Source of the DNA: Halomonas qaidamensis | GTDB lineage: Bacteria > Pseudomonadota > Gammaproteobacteria > Pseudomonadales > Halomonadaceae | NCBI RefSeq assembly: GCF_025917315.1 | Contig: NZ_CP080628.1 | Span: 1-45,853, forward strand | Reading direction: 5' to 3' | Length of the DNA stretch: 45,853 bases | Shown here: in pieces, positions 37,901-44,806 of the stretch | Layout: every line of letters starts with the position of its first letter | How positions within the stretch are numbered: position 1 is the first letter of the stretch | The notes under the pieces: model-generated | Seen by the model: only the letters and a program-made list of their open reading frames with translations | The model's database searches: none | What the model was told of the DNA's origin: nothing | Translations under genes and position numbers: made by a program

Positions 37901-39438
37901 ATCTTTGGCGCTACAAGACCCAGCTCTTCGCGAAAATAGTAAATCGCGCCACCGGCCAATACGGCAGCACCCATCGGACCGCCCACTAGAGACATAGCAC
38001 CAGCCGCCACGCGGGCAGACGTTGCCAGAACACCATTGGCGCGCGCGGCGGCGCTTGTTGCAGCGGTATATGCGCCTACGGCTGCAGTAGCGGCGGTATC
38101 TGCGCGTGCTTTTTCTACGCTAGCAGCCGAGGCTAACTTCTTAGCAGAGGTGGCGGCGGCTTCTGCCCGGGCAAGCCGCCCGTTGGCGGCGGTTAGCTGG
38201 TTAATAGCGCCCAGCTCTGCCGTGTGTAGCTGGTTAATGCGGGCCTGCACCTGCATGCGGCCAGCGGCGTTCGCCTGTTCGCCCAACCGTTGCGCGGCCA
38301 GGGCTTTCTCTGCGGCTAGCTGCGCCTGCAAGCGTTGCAGGCGCTGTGCATCCATCGCTGCGGCGTTACGCTCCTGAGCGGCCTCTTGGGCGGCACTAGC
38401 CGCACGCTGGGCAGCGATGCTTTGCAAATTAGACGCCGTTCGCGCCAAGGTCGCAGCACGTGAGGCCTCCATTGCCTGCGCTTCCGCAAGAGCGGCAATA
38501 TGGGCACGGTCAGCGCTAATTTTTGATAACGTGGCAGCTGTAGCTGTAACCAGCGAGCCAGCAAAACGCCCTGCCAGTACGCCAGTTAATAGCAGGGTGC
38601 CATCTGCTACACGATCGACAACAGACTCCATGCCGCCCATGTCAGTAACAAACTGCTGCACATCACCAGAAAGCTTGGCAATGCCCGGGGCCAATTCAGA
38701 CGCAACAGTATTGGCAAACGCAGTTCCAAGCCCCGTCAGCTCATTCAATGCTTGGCTTGCATCACGTATGCCCTGAATATCACTTTCCGGTATTGTGATC
38801 CCCAGCTGATCAGCAATCCCTAGCTGCTCTCTCAACGCCTCGGCATTGTTTTCAAGCAGCGGCAGCAATCGGGTGGCATCGTTACCCAAGCCCTCGATAA
38901 AAGCGATTTTCGCGCCCCGGTTGCCCACTTCATCAAACGCTTTAGCAACGGCCAGCAGCTGCTTGTCTGGGCTTAAGTCCATCAAATCGCGGATATTGAG
39001 GTTTAACACCTCGAACAAATCAGCCGCTTCACCGCCGCCGGTATTAACAAAGTCCCCGATTTTTTCAGCGGTATCTTTGAAGATGTCCCCCATTGCGCCA
39101 GATTGCATACCTGCAGCCTTGGCGGCAAATTCCCAGCGCTGCAGGGTTTGCAGGCTAACGCCCAGCGATTGCGCCAGCGCGTCTTGCTGGGCAATATTCT
39201 GGGTCTGGTTAACTGCCATTGTGCCAACGGCTGCCGTGGCGGCGGCTGTAAACGTGGCCAGCTTCTGAGCGCGGATACCCGCAGACTCAAAACTGGCGGC
39301 CATCTCATCGCCTTGGCGCTCGGCGCGCTGCATTTCCCGTGTTAAGTCGGCATTGGCTCGCTGCAGATCCCGCGACGCCTTTACACCGCTAGAGCTGTCG
39401 CCTTTGATTACAAACTCAGTGGTATATCGACGTGACAT
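31963..39438 (-). CDS. H: Tape measure protein with EF-hand repeat array (2491 aa)
   Basis: A 2491-residue tail length protein, implying a long tail. The N-terminal 900 residues are helical and Ala/Gln-rich, with hydrophobic stretches such as AMSLVGGPMGAAVLAGG. A Gly-rich membrane-like region (GAVIGTYFGGPIGAFAGGTI) is near 960-990. Unusually, residues about 1500-2095 contain about eleven canonical EF-hand loops (DLNGDGVISGLE, DVNGDGIVTRQE, DGNLDGKLTFAE, DEDGSGTIDRLE) plus degenerate ones, in a 135-residue tandem repeat. The C-terminus is again helical. It follows a terminator and overlaps the hub gene. Confidence 0.93.
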   Translation of the reverse strand: MSRRYTTEFVIKGDSSSGVKASRDLQRANADLTREMQRAERQGDEMAASFESAGIRAQKLATFTAAATAAVGTMAVNQTQNIAQQDALAQSLGVSLQTLQRWEFAAKAAGMQSGAMGDIFKDTAEKIGDFVNTGGGEAADLFEVLNLNIRDLMDLSPDKQLLAVAKAFDEVGNRGAKIAFIEGLGNDATRLLPLLENNAEALREQLGIADQLGITIPESDIQGIRDASQALNELTGLGTAFANTVASELAPGIAKLSGDVQQFVTDMGGMESVVDRVADGTLLLTGVLAGRFAGSLVTATAATLSKISADRAHIAALAEAQAMEASRAATLARTASNLQSIAAQRAASAAQEAAQERNAAAMDAQRLQRLQAQLAAEKALAAQRLGEQANAAGRMQVQARINQLHTAELGAINQLTAANGRLARAEAAATSAKKLASAASVEKARADTAATAAVGAYTAATSAAARANGVLATSARVAAGAMSLVGGPMGAAVLAGGAIYYFREELGLVAPKIQSATDRVDDMTSALDANSEAALKNARAMLEAERQFQQFRQATLAMDVSRQQQVVADEQRQWDAVGGQEAFGMGMRSEAQQKLYDLRLELLDTRKAIDAAGGSVTEIDAKLEELEKTTRNLITPTGYLGDANKSAEAAARKAQQVAEAQAKALVGIQQEMDPLLKDHAEYVERLGVLDKALADSTISEEAYGEAVRWNAEQYQRAATGAEDYEKQTETLVSTYDRHNQKALQLQTALEQINQRYRAGEIDGEQYTRMIGGIRDEMQQLALESDPAAQEMARAWEEASNRIDETFADAFTGAFDSFDDFTDQLLDGFKRLLGELAYQATLKPIVVQFTQQMGGALGIPGAGGAGAGDGLGGLNIGSLKNGFQALQSGVGGIQWVGAGGAQAYGGTGFANAATSGTGATGFMGGSLQNFSGMQGLASGGAGAAGGYLGTKAGAALFGKEAGSSFGATAGAVIGTYFGGPIGAFAGGTIGGALDSLFGSKNRAPSFDLMTTDRDPNTIFEDVQHGVKAKSAFGNVGFHGGNTNRLQETFGSFGKATDFLEAIAASDNLLASLARSPEELNAMSDAVKSVRITSSDAAGIAEQLGKRTIAAVNAIDGEFGDFIGGLGSDVDTIVARAQSAMSALNLLGSASVNLNLQFDASASGALRAADSIAQYAGGVEQLASLQSSYYQAFFTDAEQATILQGDLSQTLAGMNLVLPQTRDSYRQLIESQNLNTEAGQRNYAQLLQLAGSFDQLQTLLEQTGGGVHRFGDRLSELNDKIGTLEDDVRSAYQAFENQAFGQQLALLELAGDSTAALALQRERELLSIDPLLHETQRVIWSIEDETQAKQNAIGAAKNYAASLAQVSDQLASTFNGINAWVDQQNATGGTPRSNLGEAQAQLDRQLELARSGDRDALQSITQYADRVLQANDTYNASGTAGQAIRDDVLAALEALPEQISPEEYIAEEIKQALREQTQGISSQLGDVLRGDNPSKIAGNLAGYFTTLAGGIDGVLTREQLAIVMSGKATDAELQAIMRAVDLNGDGVMDGLESVIIQSLPTDAVLGTVLRNKMNELDKNQLTHAQIRTALSPIATDAEIDRLIREVDVNGDGIVTRQELTNKRVGGLAGGIAKSLNPAFDMLDGNLDGKLTFAELSKGLDGIATDKELRSIMRAVDLNGDGVISGLESVIIAGMPTDSILGNVLRGKMNELDKNQLTHAQIRNALSPIATDAEIDRLIREVDVNGDGIITRQELTNKRVGGLAGGISGSLSSYFGSLEDGIGGVLTRDQLAKVMGGKATNAELRAIMRAVDLNGDGVISGLENVIIAEMPTDSILGTALRNKMNELDKNQLTHAQIRTALSPIATDAEIDRLIREVDVNGDGIVTRQELTNKRVGGLAGGIAKSLNPAFDMLDGNLDGKLTFAELSKGLDGIATDQQLRRIVRAVDLNADGVISGLESVVIAGMPTDSILAGVLTKESKRLGKEQLTQAEVRAALKGLATDGQINSLLNKTDVNGHRIWSRQGATNSRLAGLAKGIGSALSPMFSDIDTSLDGLIDYKEFSKAFSGMATDKELRNIFGKLDEDGSGTIDRLEALARTGEGTEDNTKSLEERAYDQLASLNGLVGEMSRTTDQFVGLNSNIVSLKDSINALGVAQADIARIERERKGAEIAAQAGMTLDRRNQQLGERGAVRGEIDRINDAYKGINMGQVKYRAQLDLKDGLDGWHTAKDGNQANWEGWESDFDRFVGTLRDANLGAMSQSEFDKWVAQREKQSKGMWSATHVETVAERVRSQEILRRHSIEMAQLDSLRERLENANSLISSFNDSIVQSRRDYKEATGKAAPFAKGGVFEMGRVATNSIVSSPTLFDMGLMGEADPEAIVPLSRGDGGRLGVDATGLMRIPDGPLELPMPDMPLPQFPQLGSNDVLQVLQDVKRELQESRKENKRLQEENNRHAAAAVAVQQAGFNGQINEQKKSNAALGTMASKARLEGARR
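33480..34900 (-). repeat. 405-base tandem repeat inside the tape measure gene
   Basis: Near-identical DNA units recur every 405 bases. For example, the block encoding ELDKNQLTHAQIR appears at about 34695, 34290 and 33885, with a diverged fourth at about 33480. Each unit encodes 135 residues with two to three EF-hand loops. The closeness at DNA level points to recent unequal duplication. Confidence 0.88.
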
Positions 39439-39463
39439 AGGGGTTACCTCAAATTACGAGCAC

Positions 39464-39486
39464 AAAAAACCCGCCAAGCGGCGGGC
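39464..39486 (-). terminator. Terminator just upstream of the tape measure gene
   Basis: On the minus strand CCCGCC-GCTT-GGCGGG and six Ts, about 25 bases before the tape measure ATG. It ends the inserted two-gene unit 39528-41374 and must be read through for tail assembly. Confidence 0.85.
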
Positions 39487-39527
39487 ATTATTAAAGTGGT
39501 TTTAATTACTTATGATCGGGGCTCTGG

Positions 39528-39989
39528 CTATTCACCAACTTTCATCATCTCATCAAGATCAGCCTGCAAAGCTTCTGACTCAAGACGCTGCCGCTCTAAC
39601 TCTGCCGCCACAAATTCTGCGTCATCGTTTAAGGGCGCTCTGTTTTCGCTAAAAGCTGAGAAAAAAAATACCTCAGCAGTTACTTCATAATCTTGTATAT
39701 CAGCAATCTCAGGCGGCGCTGACAGCTCAAGCGTATAAGCCTCCCCATTTTCAACACCCCCTGGTACTGAGTAATGCTGCTCCCAAGAGCTTACCCAAGG
39801 CACTTCTCGCCCTGGGGTTACAAAGTGAGCTGCGATATACCCTCTCGCAACTGCGGTATCTGAGGCATTTTCTATTGTCACTTCAAAGATTAAAGGGTCT
39901 TTTGAAACGTGAGTATCAATAACAACTACATCGCCATAAGCGATTTTCGATATAAATACTAGAATGAGACTCCATTCTTTTTTCAACAC
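39528..39989 (-). CDS. Unknown protein of inserted unit (153 aa)
   Basis: A 153-residue protein with a hydrophobic N-terminus (WSLILVFISKIAYG, possible signal peptide), a beta-rich middle (LIFEVTIENASDTAVARGYI) resembling a small immunoglobulin-like fold, and an acidic coiled C-terminus (AAELERQRLESEALQADLDE). It lies two bases after the preceding gene. Lower GC than neighbours suggests separate acquisition. Function unknown. Confidence 0.65.
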   Translation of the reverse strand: MLKKEWSLILVFISKIAYGDVVVIDTHVSKDPLIFEVTIENASDTAVARGYIAAHFVTPGREVPWVSSWEQHYSVPGGVENGEAYTLELSAPPEIADIQDYEVTAEVFFFSAFSENRAPLNDDAEFVAAELERQRLESEALQADLDEMMKVGE

Positions 39990-39991
39990 GT

Positions 39992-41374
39992 TTAGCCCCC
40001 CAGCTTGGCAAGCAAGCGACTAATAAAACTGGGCTTTTTAACGGTTACTGGCTTTGAAGGCTCTTCGGGAATTGCCTTAGCAGTGTTTTCTTGAGCATGC
40101 TCAAATGCTGGCGGGCTAACGATTTTATTGGCTGGCCTTGTTTTCAGTTGCGCAAGAGCTTGCCGCAAATCATCTACCCTGGTGAACTCACGCGGGTCTA
40201 TCAGCTCACCCGTAGCAGGGCTTACCACGCCACCCTTTATGCGATCCACCATAAACATCTTCATGCCTTGGCTCTTCAAACACATGCCTTTCAGGAATAC
40301 GCGCCCACCTTTAGCAAACACCAGATCAATTTGAACATGCCTTTCTTTAGGTACTGAATCCCGCTCGCCCTGGTATTTGAAAAGCACCTCTATCGGCTCC
40401 TCAAAGTCATTTGCCGCCCAAGCGCTTTCACTATTTGAAGGCGCTGGCTTCGGCGGCTGGGGTGTAGAAATGACACGAGGCTGCTCGACAGTTCGCTTTG
40501 GCACTGATATTTCTAAGCGAGCCGCAGGCGCAGACGTTTCTTTCCAATCATCGGGCTCGAACGAATCTCTAGACGAAACCTTCTTCCTAACCCCGCGATC
40601 ACGCACGGCAGCCGACGCAGGTGCCCCACCATGCGAACTTATGATGTTAGGAAGCCAAGGCCACTCGTAGGTAGGCCATTCCCTCATAAGCTCAGACCAA
40701 ACGTTGTATTGGTAGTAATAAGGGTGGCTTTCGATTTCGCCGCTCAAAACGAACACCATATTAGTGACCGTTTCCTTTAATGCGGCTTCAAGTCCGTCGC
40801 CCGGCAAAAACTCATGAGTGGGCGGCATTTTCTCTGGATTGACTAACGCAAAGGCGGCTAAATCACTGGCTAAATCTGGCTTCTTACCCTTTGGCTCAAG
40901 GCCGTTACCTATCATCAACGCCTTCAACTCTGGCACCGTGTGGCCGCGCATAAGCAGTGACAACCAATCCCCTTTTGCTGAGGGCGTCCATCGACGGATA
41001 AGATTTAGCTTTAGGGCTTGGTGCGTCTGCTGCTCAGAAAGGCTAAGAGACATTGATTCGTCATCATCCCCCATTAATAAAAGCTCTTCGAGATCCGAGT
41101 AATGCCCCTTGAAACAGTAAAGATCACCAAGCGTTTCTTTGGTTGCGCGGTTGAAAGCGGAATCTACCTCCTCCACCTCAAGCTCATGAGCATATTCATC
41201 ATTGAAAAACTGATTGAATATTGGCTCAGCCTCCTTCATCAGCAACCCTTTTAAATCCTCTCGCATATTAGAGAGGTCGGTTACATCTTTAATTTTTATT
41301 GGGCTTTTCGTGATCGACAGCTTTTTAGGCTTGAAGCGGCCTGTCTGAGGATCTTCATACAGTGACAAATCCAT
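39992..41374 (-). CDS. SAP- and WYL-like domain protein, cargo gene (460 aa)
   Basis: A 460-residue protein not part of the lambda tail plan. Residues about 140-175 (RGHTVPELKALMIGNGLEPK) look like a SAP DNA-binding motif. A Pro-rich linker follows. Residues about 325-395 (VLFKYQGERDSVPKERHVQI, FLKGMCLKSQGMKMFMVDRI) resemble a WYL-type ligand-sensing domain. A C-terminal basic end follows (KKPSFISRLLAKLGG). AAGGAG stands before the ATG. It splits the usual neighbours G/T and H. Domain calls are tentative; defence or lysogenic conversion is possible. Confidence 0.6.
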   Translation of the reverse strand: MDLSLYEDPQTGRFKPKKLSITKSPIKIKDVTDLSNMREDLKGLLMKEAEPIFNQFFNDEYAHELEVEEVDSAFNRATKETLGDLYCFKGHYSDLEELLLMGDDDESMSLSLSEQQTHQALKLNLIRRWTPSAKGDWLSLLMRGHTVPELKALMIGNGLEPKGKKPDLASDLAAFALVNPEKMPPTHEFLPGDGLEAALKETVTNMVFVLSGEIESHPYYYQYNVWSELMREWPTYEWPWLPNIISSHGGAPASAAVRDRGVRKKVSSRDSFEPDDWKETSAPAARLEISVPKRTVEQPRVISTPQPPKPAPSNSESAWAANDFEEPIEVLFKYQGERDSVPKERHVQIDLVFAKGGRVFLKGMCLKSQGMKMFMVDRIKGGVVSPATGELIDPREFTRVDDLRQALAQLKTRPANKIVSPPAFEHAQENTAKAIPEEPSKPVTVKKPSFISRLLAKLGG

Positions 41375-41389
41375 GCTCCTTCCCCCTTG

Positions 41390-41413
41390 TTATGGTTCCC
41401 GTAAAAACCATAA
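41390..41413. promoter_or_regulatory. Inverted repeat upstream of the cargo unit
   Basis: TTATGGTT and AACCATAA around eight bases, 16 bases upstream of the cargo gene ATG. No T run follows, so an operator or attenuator for the unit is more likely than a terminator. Confidence 0.5.
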
Positions 41414-41446
41414 AGGAGCACTAACAGCTTTGCTAATTTTCTTTTA

Positions 41447-41790
41447 TCACCCTCGCATCACTTCCAACGCGCCAGCCTCAATATGCTGGATTTTACGCAG
41501 CGTGTCGCGCTGATCCTCAACGCCCAGCATACGCATGGTGCTTTCTAGCTGGCTACGCTCGATGCCCATAGGCACCGGGCTGCCCATGGGCGGGGTTAGG
41601 TAGCGCCACTGGCTGGCACAATCTCGAAACACGTTAAACGCGGTAACGTTGCAGGGCCAAATAACAACGCTGGTGGGCTTCTTGTAACGCTCAGGGATGG
41701 TGACTCCCCAAGCGTCTAAGTCGCTTTTTAGCTCGTTTTTCGTACTACCTTGAGCGCCCGCCCACGTGCGCCCAAGGTCGTTTAGTTTTT
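41447..41790 (-). CDS. Tail assembly chaperone T domain, made by -1 frameshift
   Basis: The reading frame continues gpG after a -1 shift: after the slippery site it reads KKLNDLGRTWAG, then the DUF1799-like part (SVVIWPCNVTAFNVFRDCAS). Lambda makes gpGT in the same way to load the tape measure protein. No independent start with a ribosome binding site was found. The T domain binds tail tube subunits in lambda. Confidence 0.85.
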
Positions 41791-42126
41791 TGCGGTGTAC
41801 TCCGGCACGCCTTGCTGCACATGGTTCCACGCGCGCACACAGCCCATCAATACATAGGGGTCTTTGACCAGCTTGGCCTTCATTTCCTTCGTCACTTTCA
41901 GGTCGTTGCCGTCTGCGTCGGCAAAGCCGCTTAGGGTAATCACGTCATCAATCACGTGCTCAAACCCTTTAATTTCGCCATTCTTTTGCTTTTCTTGTAA
42001 CGCTTCTTGCTCGTCAATATCACGCACGCGAATTTCAGCGGTAAATTCCTCTTCTTCGCGACCTGGGCGCTTGATAGCAACGGTTTTAAATACGGTAGCG
42101 AGTCCAACAACATAGGCTGCAGCCAT
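41782..42126 (-). CDS. Tail assembly chaperone G
   Basis: A 114-residue protein matching phage tail assembly chaperones in size and position, with a beta-rich N-terminus (ATVFKTVAIKRPGREEEEFT) and helical C-terminus (KLVKDPYVLMGCVRAWNHV). It ends YTAKN just after a slippery heptamer, so a minority of ribosomes would continue into the T frame. It lies after the major tail protein gene. Confidence 0.88.
   Translation of the reverse strand: MAAAYVVGLATVFKTVAIKRPGREEEEFTAEIRVRDIDEQEALQEKQKNGEIKGFEHVIDDVITLSGFADADGNDLKVTKEMKAKLVKDPYVLMGCVRAWNHVQQGVPEYTAKN
41785..41791 (-). promoter_or_regulatory. Programmed -1 frameshift heptamer
   Basis: The minus strand reads GCA AAA AAC TAA at the end of G: A-AAA-AAC is a perfect X-XXY-YYZ heptamer in phase, with the stop immediately after. 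The -1 frame leads directly into the T domain. Confidence 0.92.
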
Positions 42127-42245
42127 GGGTAATACTCCTGGGTTTCATTTTTTGGGAACGCTAGAAACGACGACGCCCGCATAAAGCGGGCGTGGCGTCG
42201 TTAGTTGCTTGCTTTTTAGCTATGCGTGATTAGTTCACGCCTTCA

Positions 42246-43208
42246 TCACTTGGCGAACAATACCAGCTCGTCGTCACCTTCCACCGACAGCCAGCGCAGG
42301 TCGCTTTGCACGTGGGTAATGCCGTCGCTGTCTTGCGTGGTCATGCTGGCCATCTGCACTTTTGGCCCGCGCGCGCCGACAATGTTGCCGGGCACCGTGC
42401 CGTGCGAGAACGCCACCGCGCCGGTGGTAACCACTTGGTGTGATTCGATCTTTTGAAACACATCAAAATCAGCGATACGCGGCGCTTGGAATGCCGCTTG
42501 CCCGGTGGGGGCGCTATCGGTGATATGAACACCTTCGTAGTTAACCAAGTTGCGGTAGGTCACCGTGTTAGCCAGGTCAAAGCTAAAGCTTTGACCGATA
42601 GCCTCATGCCCCAGCAATGTGAACTCGGTGGTGTTCTCGAAATTCACCGGGATCTCATCGGCCTGATTTTCAACGCTCAGCGTGATGGGCGATACCGTAG
42701 TTGGGCGTTCGTACAAACCTGTCATAGTGAACGCCAGCGTAGGTAACGCGGCGGTCGCCGCGCTGCCTGTCACGGTGCCGCGAACGCCTTTTACGCACTG
42801 CTGTTGGCCGTCATGCAAGTAGTAGATTGTGAGCGAATCCCCCTCGTTGCTTGTGCGGGCATAGGTCACTTCGCCCGCATCCAGGTCTTCCACTTCTTGC
42901 ATCTGGCACGCGCGCGCTAACAGCCCCCAAGCAGGTGGCACAACCGTTGTACCAATGACTGGGGCTGTGCCGCTACCGCTCCAAGGCACGGTAACCTGCA
43001 CCTGCGTATTGGGGCCGGTGTTAATTTGCGCGTAACCGCCCATTTCCTGGCGGATGCGCGTTCGCTCAACGGTATTGCCTTGGTAGGGCGTAATGCTCAG
43101 CTCAGTGGCTAGCATCAGCGTGCCGGTTTCAATCGCCGGGGCTACGCCGTACTCAGTTTCCAGACATACCACGATGGCTTTTTTTCGCTCAAGTAGCGGC
43201 GTTGGCAT
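42246..43208 (-). CDS. V: Major tail protein (tube)
   Basis: A 320-residue beta-rich protein (ATELSITPYQGNTVERTRIR, VQVTVPWSGSGTAP, PTLAFTMTGLYERPTTVSPI) with the features of siphophage tube proteins. It sits between the tail terminator region and the chaperone pair, the V position in lambda. The C-terminal part may form a surface domain. Confidence 0.85.
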   Translation of the reverse strand: MPTPLLERKKAIVVCLETEYGVAPAIETGTLMLATELSITPYQGNTVERTRIRQEMGGYAQINTGPNTQVQVTVPWSGSGTAPVIGTTVVPPAWGLLARACQMQEVEDLDAGEVTYARTSNEGDSLTIYYLHDGQQQCVKGVRGTVTGSAATAALPTLAFTMTGLYERPTTVSPITLSVENQADEIPVNFENTTEFTLLGHEAIGQSFSFDLANTVTYRNLVNYEGVHITDSAPTGQAAFQAPRIADFDVFQKIESHQVVTTGAVAFSHGTVPGNIVGARGPKVQMASMTTQDSDGITHVQSDLRWLSVEGDDELVLFAK

Positions 43209-43416
43209 CGTCTTTACCCTTTACGTTGGTGACTGTTTTTGCGCTGCTAGGGGCTGCGGCAGGCGCGGCGGCGGGGGCTGCGGCTTTGTGCTTGCCGCTT
43301 TCCACTTTGCTTGGGTGTTCAGCGTGAGCGCCGTAGCGTTGCTGCTTAGCTGGCTCGCTCACTTGCGTTAGCTCGCCGTTTTTGCGGCGAAATTTTCCGC
43401 CTTGCTTGGTAGGCAT
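43189..43416 (-). CDS. Small basic Ala/Pro-rich protein (75 aa)
   Basis: A 75-residue low-complexity basic protein (MPTKQGGKFRRKNGELTQV, then AAAPAAAPAAAPSSAK). The ATG follows GGAGGAAACC and a terminator. It overlaps the tube gene start by 20 bases. No function known; small Lys/Ala-rich proteins at this site occur in related phages. Confidence 0.65.
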   Translation of the reverse strand: MPTKQGGKFRRKNGELTQVSEPAKQQRYGAHAEHPSKVESGKHKAAAPAAAPAAAPSSAKTVTNVKGKDDANAAT

Positions 43417-43432
43417 GGTTTCCTCCGGGCAT

Positions 43433-43454
43433 AAAAAAACCCGCACGCGGCGGG
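43433..43454 (-). terminator. Terminator within the tail operon
   Basis: On the minus strand CCCGC-CGCGT-GCGGG and seven Ts, directly followed by ATGCCCGGAGG, which supplies the next ribosome binding site. It has the same layout as the site in front of the endolysin. Confidence 0.8.
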
Positions 43455-43475
43455 GGCTTTGGGTTGTGGGGCGGG

Positions 43476-43898
43476 TTAGATGGTGACGGTGCGGGACGCG
43501 GTTAGCGCGTTAGGGGTTTCGAGCGTCCAGTATTCACGCCACCAGACATAACGCCCGCGTATTTCCTGCATTTGCCCGCTGTGAAACGCCATTACCCCGC
43601 TACTGCCGGGGGGCTGCCAGCCAAACAGCGCTTCCCGCACTTGATGCCGCTGGGCGCGAAACGTGTCGCCGGTTTCGCAAATAATGAACACGCCATAAAC
43701 CTGCGCTGTCGCTTGACGGCGGCTGAGTTCGTTGGCGGCTTCCGCTGAGTCTTCCGCTAGATAGACGTAAGCGGCGGGCGTTTTGTCGTTGTAGTCGTCG
43801 ATAGGCTCGCTAAACCACGCCTCATCAACCACTGCAAACCCTGGGCATTCGCTAGCAACGCGGGCTTTTAGGGCGTTGGTTATGTCGTAATCCTGCAT
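43476..43898 (-). CDS. Tail terminator (gpU-like)
   Basis: A 140-residue protein at the lambda U position, with a fold-like pattern of helix (ITNALKARVASECPGFAVVD), strands and a C-terminal WTLETPNALTASRTVTI. gpU caps the tail tube and joins it to the head. The call is mainly from position and size. Confidence 0.72.
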   Translation of the reverse strand: MQDYDITNALKARVASECPGFAVVDEAWFSEPIDDYNDKTPAAYVYLAEDSAEAANELSRRQATAQVYGVFIICETGDTFRAQRHQVREALFGWQPPGSSGVMAFHSGQMQEIRGRYVWWREYWTLETPNALTASRTVTI

Positions 43899-43905
43899 GG
43901 GTTCC

Positions 43906-44487
43906 TCATTTTCTCTGGCCTAGCAGGTAGTCCATACGCCCGCTGAACTGCCGGGGCAGATCTTCGCGCACCATGTCTTGGGCGCTATCGATAACGCTGT
44001 GGTGGGCTACCATGCCGGGGATTGAGGGGCCAAACTGCATAGTGGGCTTGCTGGCGTTGTCGTCTTTATCCGCCCGCCGCCAGATTCGTCCTTTGGCAAA
44101 CCAGCCGCCCTTGACCACCTGACGCCCGGTGTCTTTGCGCACTTGCACGCTGGCACCGCGCCTGCGGGTTTTAAACTTGGTGCCGCGCTTGCTGGTGGCC
44201 ATAACCACGCGGGCACGGGTGGTTTTCGGTTTGAAATTATCTAGCGGCAGCTTACGCCCCGTATACAGCAGCGAGCGCGACGCATCGCGCCGTGCCCGCT
44301 GAATTTTGAGGCGCTTTTTAATATCGGCAACGCTGACGTGATAGTCATCCCGCACCGCTTTTGATATGTGCGTTGCGGCTTTCCGCTGGGTGCGATCAAG
44401 CGATTGCTGAAACGCCTTTTCGACCGTTTTGGGGTCGTAGCGGTTTTTCAGTGCCTGTAGCTCGTTGATGTCGTATTGATAGCGCAT
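43906..44487 (-). CDS. Minor tail protein (gpZ-like)
   Basis: A 193-residue strongly basic protein (AFQQSLDRTQRKAATHISKA, VSVADIKKRLKIQRARRDAS) matching the gpZ family of tail completion proteins in length, composition and place between FII and U. Its ATG overlaps the FII-like stop. Confidence 0.82.
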   Translation of the reverse strand: MRYQYDINELQALKNRYDPKTVEKAFQQSLDRTQRKAATHISKAVRDDYHVSVADIKKRLKIQRARRDASRSLLYTGRKLPLDNFKPKTTRARVVMATSKRGTKFKTRRRGASVQVRKDTGRQVVKGGWFAKGRIWRRADKDDNASKPTMQFGPSIPGMVAHHSVIDSAQDMVREDLPRQFSGRMDYLLGQRK

Positions 44488-44795
44488 TACGTCACCTCGA
44501 TTCTGACAAACGCGCCGTCGTCCTCCACGATTGAGCCATAGCGCCAGCGACGGCCATTGACGGTAAACTCCGCACGGCGGTCTACCTCGCCCACCTTCGC
44601 CACCGGCACTAGCAGGGTTTTGACCTTGCGACCTAACCCGTTCTCGTCGATCACTTCAAAATCGTTATCGAACTGGTAAGGCACGTCGATAACGTCGGCG
44701 GCGTTGGGGACGGGGTGGTAAGTGCAAAGGCCATCGCTGAGGTGTTTTATAGCCGCCTCGTTCAGGCGGCTAGCGTACTGGTCAAAGAAGGCCAT
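44487..44795 (-). CDS. Head-tail connector (lambda FII-like)
   Basis: A 102-residue protein with a short N-terminal helix and a beta-rich body (YQFDNDFEVIDENGLGRKVK, FTVNGRRWRYGSIVEDDGAF) like FII. In lambda FII binds gpW at the portal and provides the tail docking site. It follows the capsid gene. Confidence 0.82.
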   Translation of the reverse strand: MAFFDQYASRLNEAAIKHLSDGLCTYHPVPNAADVIDVPYQFDNDFEVIDENGLGRKVKTLLVPVAKVGEVDRRAEFTVNGRRWRYGSIVEDDGAFVRIEVT

Positions 44796-44806
44796 GGGGC
44801 ACCCGC

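Noticed and set aside
33057..39345. Many long plus-strand reading frames opposite the tape measure gene
   Set aside because: They mirror the repeat and codon bias of the tape measure gene, lack ribosome binding sites and match nothing known.
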